Below, piece by piece: positions 57,110-64,000 of a DNA stretch of 64,000 nucleotides. A program made the position numbers and the translations under genes. The DNA comes from Acanthococcus lagerstroemiae (Eukaryota > Arthropoda > Insecta > Hemiptera > Eriococcidae): contig CM063112.1 in assembly GCA_031841125.1 (NCBI GenBank), positions 18,998,603-19,062,602 on the forward strand. The letters are read 5' to 3'. The notes beneath the pieces are model-generated. The model made no database searches, was not told the DNA's origin, and saw nothing but the letters and a program-made list of their open reading frames with translations. Position 1 is the stretch's first letter, and each line of letters starts with the position of its first letter.

Positions 57110-59090
57110 TGAAGTCTAATAAAAGTCTCGCTCGTGATGAAATCCTACATGAATACTTAAACAATGGAGGAAGTCAAGTCTGTAGAACACTATCGTCTCT
57201 ATTTAACAATATTGTAACTGAAAAAAACGATACTAGAAGAATGAAAACTCTCTGGCACTATTAACTAAACCATAAAAAAGAAAACAATCGTGATATCAAT
57301 ACATACAGACCAATTATTTTAAGTCCCATAATATCTCAAATCTTTTCTAAATTAGTGCATATTAGGACAAAATCATACGTGGAATTCCAACTCTCAACAG
57401 AACAGGCAGGTCTCTGGAAAAAATTTTCTACTCTCGACAATATGTTTACACCATTAACCAGGTAATAGAAAAATCTCAAGAATACCAATTCCCAGGTCTT
57501 ATTGTATTTATACACTTCAATAATGATTTTGATTCAATTAACTATAATTATACGCTAAAATCCTAGTATCCCTTAAAATTTGATGGACCTTGTACAAAAT
57601 ATGAATCTTGGCCTGAGAGTGAAAATGGAAATGAAAGCTTACAGAGACTACTTCGGAAATTCAAAATGGTGTCCGAAAAGGAGATCCACCATTCTCAACC
57701 ATTTTCAACGAAGGAGTGTTCAATTTATTGGATTGGGACAATAAAGGAATAAGCATTAATGAATGTAAACTTACATATCTCAGATTTTCAGAGGATATAC
57801 CGTATTCTCTCGAAAACAAGACGCACCCTAAACTTGATGAGGCCAAAAAAAAAAAAACATTGTCCGATTGCTAGACGCACATACAAATCAAATTATATTT
57901 TCTGTAGGAAGAAATGTCAAATAGAAAATACAAAATAATTACCTTGGTATTTAATCAGTATCAGATGATTCATTATCTGATGTGCCACCAACATCATCAG
58001 AGTCCTCACTTAAGGATGAGTCTTGATCAGAAACTTCCGCCCAGATTAAGTCATCCTCTGTGACGTCTAATGAGTGGGTGACACAGCACTTTATAAATGA
58101 TTTCTTAACGATTTCTGGTGGTATCTGGCTCGAGGCAGCAGAAATCCAGTCAACTATCTGAGCTGCAGGAGCTTTTTTGATTTTGCCTGTTTTAGTCAAT
58201 GGAAGGTTGTCAGAAAGGATCCGATTGACAAGTTCGAACATGGAAATATCAGAGAAGGTGCGAGTGCAAGACGCACCCAACTTTTTCTGTTTACGAAATC
58301 GGAAAAAAAGTGCGTCTTGCATTCGAGAGAATACGATAGTGTCATTTGCTTCTTCTCTCACAGAACTAAAACAAATGCTTACTGTATTGAGAGTCGAAGA
58401 AAATAGAGCAGGGCTATCTAGCAATATTATGAAGACAAAAATTCCAGACACCCCCCCCCCCCTCCGGCTCCATTATTACTGAGGACATTATACTGGACAA
58501 CGGAAAACTTTCAATAGAAAAGGAAGTAGTCTCCCTTTTGGACAGCTCGGAACCTAGGAAAGACAAATGGAGAACGAGATTGGCAGGCGAATTTCTTTAG
58601 CATGGATTAAATATTGGTCCTTGAAAGAAATCTTCAAGTGACCTTTTAAAACTAAAAATAAAAGTAGTATATTCAATATATGTGAGTAGTTCCCACATTG
58701 CTCTATAGGTGTCAGAACTAGAAATTAAATGGTAGGGAAAGGAATAGATGACTAAAGATTACCCAAAACAGTACGGACAGATCAATGCTTAGTTTGAAAA
58801 AACTTGACCACGTCCCTTTGAAGAACATTACAGCTAGAAGACTCTATCTAAGAATATTGAACTAATTGAGTAGGTACAACAGGAGGATAAAATGGAAGTG
58901 GGCAGGCTACGTAGCTCGAATGGACATAAACCATCTGGCCTATATCAACCTTTTGATATAAGTAGGATAAAAAGAAACGAGGGAGACCAAATATTCCTCA
59001 CATAATTTTTAATGAATCCTATCAATCAAACAGTTTTGCTCCGAGTCGTCCAGAATGAAAGAGACCGAAGGACATCTTTGTTCATCTTGA
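57110..59090 (+). mobile_element. RTE-like LINE, split by a pogo MITE
   Basis: Plus-strand relic. Fingers: SRDEILHEYLNNGG-like start, INTYRPIILSPIISQIFSKL. Palm: LSTEQAGLWKKFSTLDNMF, FPGLIVFIHFNNDFDSINYN, GVRKGDPPFSTIFNEGVFNL, LTYLRFSEDI. The catalytic box therefore reads F-S-E-D where active copies have F-A-D-D. After the 537 bp insertion (57800-58336) the frame resumes with VSFASSLTELKQMLTVLRVE, and later RIKWKWAGYVARMD, the RTE C-terminal motif. Stops and small indels are scattered. It is a decayed copy. Confidence 0.85.
57800..58336 (-). mobile_element. Pogo-type MITE with transposase C-terminal remnant
   Basis: Terminal inverted repeats are CCGTATTCTCTCGAAAACAA (left) and TCGTATTCTCTCGAATGCAA (right, reverse complement), each followed by GACGCAC. 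It is flanked by TA on both sides (57798-57799 and 58337-58338); removing the element and one TA restores the surrounding LINE reading frame (SEDI|VSF). On the minus strand (58240-57951) it keeps the tail of a pogo/Tigger transposase: VDWISAASSQIPPEIVKKSF, IKCCVTHSLDVTEDDLIWAE and an acidic Ser/Asp-rich end. The DDE core is missing, so it depended on a partner for movement. Confidence 0.85.
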
Positions 59091-59186
59091 GCTAGGGATG
59101 CATTTTAAGTACCTATCAGTGATATTTCAGTAGATTATATTATGTTACATTTCTGGAATAATTAACTCGTAAACCCTGATAAAGGT

Positions 59187-59932
59187 AACTGAATTGGAGT
59201 CCGCAATAAGCTTGCATGACTATAATGCTACCAGATACATTTTGTCAGGTACACAAATAGACCTACAGACTGCCAGACAGAGTGATAATAAGCGGGGCAA
59301 ATAGCGCCTAGCAGAATGGGAGCATGAGGGAAGTGAGTGTGGAGATGAGAGATCGCGATTCAGGAGCGAAATTATTTAATTAGAACGACAGATAGGAGAA
59401 AACAAGATACTTGGAACACTATATGATTTTTGGAAAATATGTATACTGTTGTCAGGTCCTCTCCGACTATCAGTGGTCCACGACCCATAGGTTAAGAAAG
59501 TCACTGTACCCCTTGAACACAGTCAATACCAAAATTGACTCTTTTGTTGACATTCAAATTCTGTTATTTGTTGAATATGATTTAGAATTCGATACAAAAT
59601 TCAAGTTATCATGTGCATATCTGCTCTTGAATGGAATTCTAAATCGTCGACGTGAGATTTCGACTTCCTGATCATAACAAATCTTTAGTTCCCTGTATTA
59701 AACAGTATCTGATGTAATTACTATTTCAACTAATTGAATGAGCTCGGTTTTGCAACAGGAACACAAAGTAGTTTGCCGATTTCGACGGTATACCACATGG
59801 AACCCGAGCTGCAGCAGCTATGGCCACTGCAGCAGTCGCAACAAGAGCCGCTGCAGCAGTGGCCACAATGGCCCATGCAGCAGGAGCAGCAGCAGCTAAA
59901 CCAACTGCAACAGCAGCATGGGACACAACATC

Positions 59933-59963
<31 letters not shown>

Positions 59964-60780
59964 ACAACAATGGCAACAACGCTACGTGCAGCAACAACAG
60001 CAGCAGCAACAACAACCACGAAATGAGTTGCAGCTGCAATCAGAACCAATAATGCCCCTGCAGGTGAACGACGTCGGCCAGTGTCCCTCATTGTGCTCTA
60101 TCTGTGAGGATACGGCCACTGGTCGGCACTACGGGGCCGTTTCCTGCGACGGTTGTAAAGGTTTTTTTCGGCGGTCAGTAAGGGGCACCCAACAATATGT
60201 CTGCAGGTAAGTCACTAAGATCACATTCTGTACTTATTTATTCTTTACAAGCTCTGCTCTTCTTTAATAACTTTTCTATGAGTGCCGCCTCTGCACATAC
60301 TCGAATTTTTGATGAAATTCAAAGAAGAGAATAAGCTTCAGTTTTTAGCAGTGCCGTATCCAGGAATATGGCGAGGGGGGGGGTGGGTTCTAATGTTTCT
60401 GAGATCCGCATTTTTCTGAATTTTCAAGCGCACGGCCGTACCCAAGGGGGGTCAGACCCCTAATCCCCACTTGTATACGGCTCTGGTTTTTAGATTGAAG
60501 TTGGCCTAATCTTTAAAGAATGAATTCTTTTTTCAGTTACCAGAGAGACTGCAATATCACAAAAGACAGGCGAAACAAATGCCGATCTTGTCGGTTTGTG
60601 AAATGCTTCCGGGCGGGAATGAAGAAAGAAGGTGAGCTCGCATCAAGCGATGTAAAATAATTTTTTTTTTCTTCTGCTACTGTTTGATAAGAAATATTTT
60701 ACAACGGCCAACAATACCTCGCCTGAAAACTCGGAAATTATATGCCAGAAGGCGCCGAGGGCTAGCTCCTCTTAGGTGCT
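59187..60780 (+). repeat. Segmental duplication, copy 2
   Basis: Direct-orientation duplicate of 37874-39464. It ends abruptly at GGTGCT and is joined to a 41 bp exact match of intron 3 of copy 1 (43634-43674). Confidence 0.95.
59797..60631 (+). CDS. Partial HNF4-like receptor, duplicate (DNA-binding exons only)
   Basis: Exons 59797-60206 and 60537-60631 with intact donors and acceptor encode 168 residues: the glutamine-rich N-terminus (one Gln longer than copy 1) and both zinc fingers. The first finger reads [14 protein letters not shown] and the end reads [14 protein letters not shown] and AGMKKE. All of these are closer to canonical HNF4 than copy 1 ([29 protein letters not shown]). Exon 3 is absent: sequence after 60780 corresponds to a point 4.2 kb further on in copy 1's introns. 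No ligand-binding exons are seen to the window end. Splicing exon 2 directly to exon 4 would shift the frame. Reading through the exon 2 donor gives a short tail and stop at 60658-60660. It is either a truncated pseudogene, a DNA-binding-only gene, or a gene continuing beyond the window. Confidence 0.7.
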
Positions 60781-60825
60781 ATTTAAAACGTCAAATTAAT
60801 TATAATCAAATCAAAATATTTAAAA

Positions 60826-61410
60826 TGGCCAGCAACTGGCACTGACCAACATTTGGTACAAATTACATCTCTTACTTACTCGACTATACCATGTTGGTCA
60901 AAATTAGTATGTACCAGATGTTGGTTGGCCAACAATTGGCATTTTTTAAAAATCGTTTTTACCCGATGCGCAATTAGTTACCCTCTAGTTACCCAGTTAC
61001 CTGCGGAAAAGTTACCGTTTGTTACCCTCTGGATGTCCCCCTTCAGTCACCCGGGTAACTGATGGAATTTTGCGTATCTGGTAAAAAAATCTATTCAGTT
61101 TAAACCAATTTCAGTCCTGTATTCTATGTGTATACGAACTGAAATGAAGGAGAAGGAATCCTGTGATGAAATTTTACCTGACCAATAATTGGCACAGCGG
61201 TACCAAATGTTGGTCTTTAGGTGTCTTTGTAAAATACAAATAGCTGTCGTCAACATTTCATTGCATATTAAAAATTTTCGAGGGCATTAGCTTATAGTAG
61301 AAGAATGGTATTAATGTACTACCATGGGTTTCATTTCCAAAAACCGATTAGGAGAGATATACGAGCTAGTCAAAAAAAAGTTGACCAACAATTGGCACTT
61401 TCCCTGATTC
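60826..61410. repeat. Cluster of CCAACAATTGGCA / ACCAACATTTGGTA words
   Basis: GGCCAGCAACTGGCACTGAC followed by CAACATTTGGTAC at 60826 is partly mirrored by ATTGGCACAGCGGTACCAAA and TGTTGGTC near 61190. Further copies of GGCCAACAATTGGCA lie at about 60930 and 61385. It encloses the GTTACCC-rich repeat. Probably a MITE with subterminal repeats. Confidence 0.5.
60962..61075. repeat. GTTACCC-rich repeat, copy 2
   Basis: GCGCAATTAGTTACCCTCTA, GTTACCCAGTTACC and ACCCGGGTAACTGATGG match 9922-10160. Confidence 0.7.
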
Positions 61411-61419
61411 CTGCTTTCA

Positions 61420-61705
61420 TTTGCTCCTCAATTTCCTCACAATTCTGATTAATTAATTTTTCTTTGACCTTCTTACATTCTCTGTTTATTTGATTTCTTC
61501 AAACCTCATATTTGTCTTTACTTTCTTCCTTCCTTTAACTTTAGTATTTCACTTTTTATCCACGGTTTTCTCTTCTATTATTTGAGTACCTTTTTATTTC
61601 AATCACCCATAATAATGAGATTCTTTTCGCCTCTAACTTGCTTCATGAGTCCTAATTCTTCATATATTTCCTCAATCGTTTCGTCCTCGTGTGTATTAGC
61701 AGGTA
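61420..61705 (-). mobile_element. RTE-like LINE fragment (endonuclease to linker)
   Basis: On the minus strand: ETIEEIYEELGLMKQVRGEK followed by NLIIMGD, the endonuclease 'I-I-M-G-D' block. A deletion joins this to KPWIKSEILKLKEGRKKVK, the basic linker before the reverse transcriptase. The usual Asn and Trp after GD are damaged. Confidence 0.6.
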
Positions 61706-61785
61706 TATACACTTATATTATTCTTGTAAGTACTGGTTTGGTATTGAATTTTTTCAACCTCTTTCACTCTGTTGTTTATAAGGTG

Positions 61786-62545
61786 GGTGACTCGTATAAG
61801 GCCCGGTTCCCTAATAAGACCAGATGAACAAATTTCGTTGGGTATGATTACTATTATGTAACCAAGAGGTAGATATTGTTGCTTGTGCATCTGGCAACAC
61901 TATACAAATATTTTTATGCAAGGTACCAATGATTTGAAAGTTGAAAACGAAAAAAAATCGTCGAGATCTTAAATTGTGGCCGAAAATCATGTCGAAGCGA
62001 GGTAAGTTGGTTGAAATTACAAAGAATCAAATACCAAAATCTAGTTACACATGTACGTACCGTACGCAATGGCGAAAGAATCGTGAATTGGGAGTCTTTC
62101 ATCACATGAGAAATTCGCATCCAAAGAAGAAAAGTGAAAAGCATCTAATAAGGCCCGTGACGTAAAATGAATTTTGTTTTTCTTTATTTCAGGCGAAATT
62201 AAAATAAGCACGCCGAAATGTATACCACGATTGCGGATCAATTTTCTGTGGGAGACGATCAAATATTTGTAAACGTTTTTCTCTTGTCTGTAAAAAGAGG
62301 ACGTTATTATTTTGCTGAACAGTCGGAGTTTTCGTTCAACTCCCTTAATCATATTATTTTCAAATTCTTTGGCCTCGTCTTTACTTCCTTACATTTAATT
62401 ACTCATTTTTGTTACTCGTAACCTCATTAAACAATTATTTCGAACTTTTTAAAATTTTTATAAGCAAAAAACAACTGGGGCCTTTAGGTTTCAGGTTGGG
62501 CCTTATTATGGTACACGTGTTCTTAATAAGGCCTGACGGCATATT
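61786..62545. repeat. Possible small element marked by TAATAAGGCC words
   Basis: TATAAGGCCCGGTTCCCTAA at 61795 and, near 62495-62535, the inverted words GGGCCTTATTATG and the direct TTAATAAGGCC suggest repeat-bearing ends. A frame at 61941-62165 with a strong donor (GAG|GTAAGT at 62001) has no recognised family. Confidence 0.25.
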
Positions 62546-64000
62546 TTTTTGGAATGAAGATTAGAGAGCGAGAGAGTACTGTGAAGAGATTTCAGAGGTG
62601 TCAAGTTGTGAGTTATTGAGTTTACTTGCAATTGTTCAAAAAGAAAGAAAGAAAAGAGAAAAAAAAAGGGGAAAAATGTTGACTTAAAGGGCAGTAATAC
62701 TCAATTTTTAAGATGCGGACCTTCTTAGGCACACGTACCTTATACATATAACTTGTAACTTTGGACTATTTTTAACTCTAAGTCCCTGTAACTCCCCAAC
62801 ATGTGGTACAAAGGTGGTTTGAAGGTAACTAAAAAATCTTGTCTTGACTGGTAGTTTACCACTACATGGGTTAAAATCTGCTTAATTTTAATTTTGAACC
62901 CTCCAGAAGATGAAAAGTGGCAGTCTAAAAATTATCCAGAAAAGGGGTAACTTCGGACTTTTTTTTTCTCTACAAGAAAATAATGTTATGGTTTCCTAAA
63001 GTTCGAAAAACACTTTTTATGAACTTTAAATGAAGAATCAACATTTATTCAAGTATAAAGAGGCATTTTTACTCATTAATGTATACAATTATTCTGAAAA
63101 AATAAAATTGAAAAATTTAGCTATGAAAATGTTGAATTTTAGAATATAAATTCAAACTGAGGTACACTTCTCACATATTTAATGAAAATGTTAAAACTTA
63201 ATTTCATTACAATATTAGATAAGAAAATATCTTGGTACAAAAATGTTCGTCACTTTTTCTACTTGTTTCCTGATAATTCAACCTCCATTCATTCTTTTGA
63301 TCTCTTTTTCTTTCTTTTTTCTTTTTTAATTTATTCAGAAAAGCTTGCTGCATCAGATCATGGGAAAACGAAAATTTGATAGCAAGATTTTTTTTGGAGT
63401 TGCAAACAAAGTTTTCTGTTTTTTTCTTCTAGCTTTTTGTGTGTGCGTCACGAAAATCATTCTACTTTCCCCATATCGATTTTAACTACATAGCAGTATA
63501 GCCACATGCGTTGGCATTAACCCGTATAAGGCACACTGGAGTAAAATCTACCCTAGCACATATCTTTAGTATCGATACTTCTGAAATAGAAGAGCTCTGA
63601 ATCCGAGGTTAGGGGCGCTTGCCCTCATACCATGTAAGTATGTAACACATAACATGTGATAAACACGTGACCAAATGTGTGAAGTGATTTGGGGGACACA
63701 TGGTGGAGTTTATTCAAAAACCTAATAAGGCACAGTGGGGTAAAATTTACCCCTATACATATCTTTTGCATTTGGTTTTTTCAAGTTGGGAATTTAATTT
63801 CCAAAGTCAAATTTCAACTCCCCCTTCACAAAAAGTACCACAGGGGGTCCACAAAGTCCTCCGATTGAGCTCTAGGTGCATGTTTATCAGTGGACATAGA
63901 GGTGTACGATCGCAACAAGGCGTATCATGTGAGATGTAACTTAACGCAATCAAGAGTGCGACGCTAGCGCTCCCCGCGGATGAACGGCCGGAATATCCAT
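62546..64000. other. No recognisable gene
   Basis: AT-rich. Two short copies of 'TAAGGCACASTGG.GTAAAAT' (about 63524 and 63727) indicate another small repeat. No receptor exon 3-7 equivalents were seen here. Confidence 0.4.

Overview
The window is eukaryotic and most likely from an arthropod, probably an insect. It is AT-rich, its genes are split by GT-AG introns, and relics of arthropod-type mobile elements are very dense (RTE-like and jockey-like LINEs, BEL/Pao, pogo, hAT, Helitron-like). I cannot name the species from sequence alone. There is no bacterial gene organisation, and I saw no rRNA, tRNA or CRISPR array.

The one well-supported host gene is a divergent HNF4-type (NR2A) nuclear receptor on the + strand, 38486-45615. 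I assembled it from seven exons with consistent splice phases into an open frame of 417 residues: a glutamine-rich N-terminus, a two-finger DNA-binding domain and a complete ligand-binding domain ending in an AF-2-like helix. A nearly identical 1.6 kb duplicate of its 5' part (37874-39464) lies about 21 kb downstream (59187-60780). The duplicate carries the two DNA-binding exons with more canonical finger residues. It then jumps to a point deep inside intron 3 and has lost exon 3; no ligand-binding exons are visible before the window ends. Two weaker gene candidates lie on the + strand: a single first exon (15835-15952), and a three-exon partial model with a 9-residue repeat broken by a 4-base deletion (21613-22191). 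A ubiquitin-protease-like fragment sits on the - strand at 20898-21113.

Layout. 0-5.4 kb: LINE and hAT scraps and a hairpin repeat. 5.4-12.2 kb: Helitron-like pieces, a clean hAT MITE, two LINE 3' ends and GTTACCC-rich DNA. 12.2-14 kb: a GC-rich block with a long minus-strand ORF, then a ~150 bp tandem repeat. 16.7-19.2 kb: a composite repeat whose inverted copy lies in intron 3 of the receptor gene. 22.3-25.2 kb: a decayed pogo/Tigger transposon. 25.2-27.2 kb: a degenerate ~110 bp tandem array. 27.6-29.6 kb: a BEL/Pao relic and a long-TIR element. 30.5-37.9 kb: two inverted arrays of a ~15 bp motif enclosing a candidate Helitron, itself filled with a CT-rich satellite and a hAT MITE. 38-46.6 kb: the receptor gene. 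49.3-53.0 kb: a foldback-like element with tandem-repeat arms. 53.2-55.8 kb: a nearly full-length dead jockey-like LINE. 57.1-59.1 kb: an RTE-like LINE split by a pogo MITE. 59.2-60.8 kb: the receptor duplicate. 60.8-64 kb: small repeats and a LINE scrap.

All functional statements come from reading motifs in the sequence against general knowledge of the families. No alignment or database search was run.
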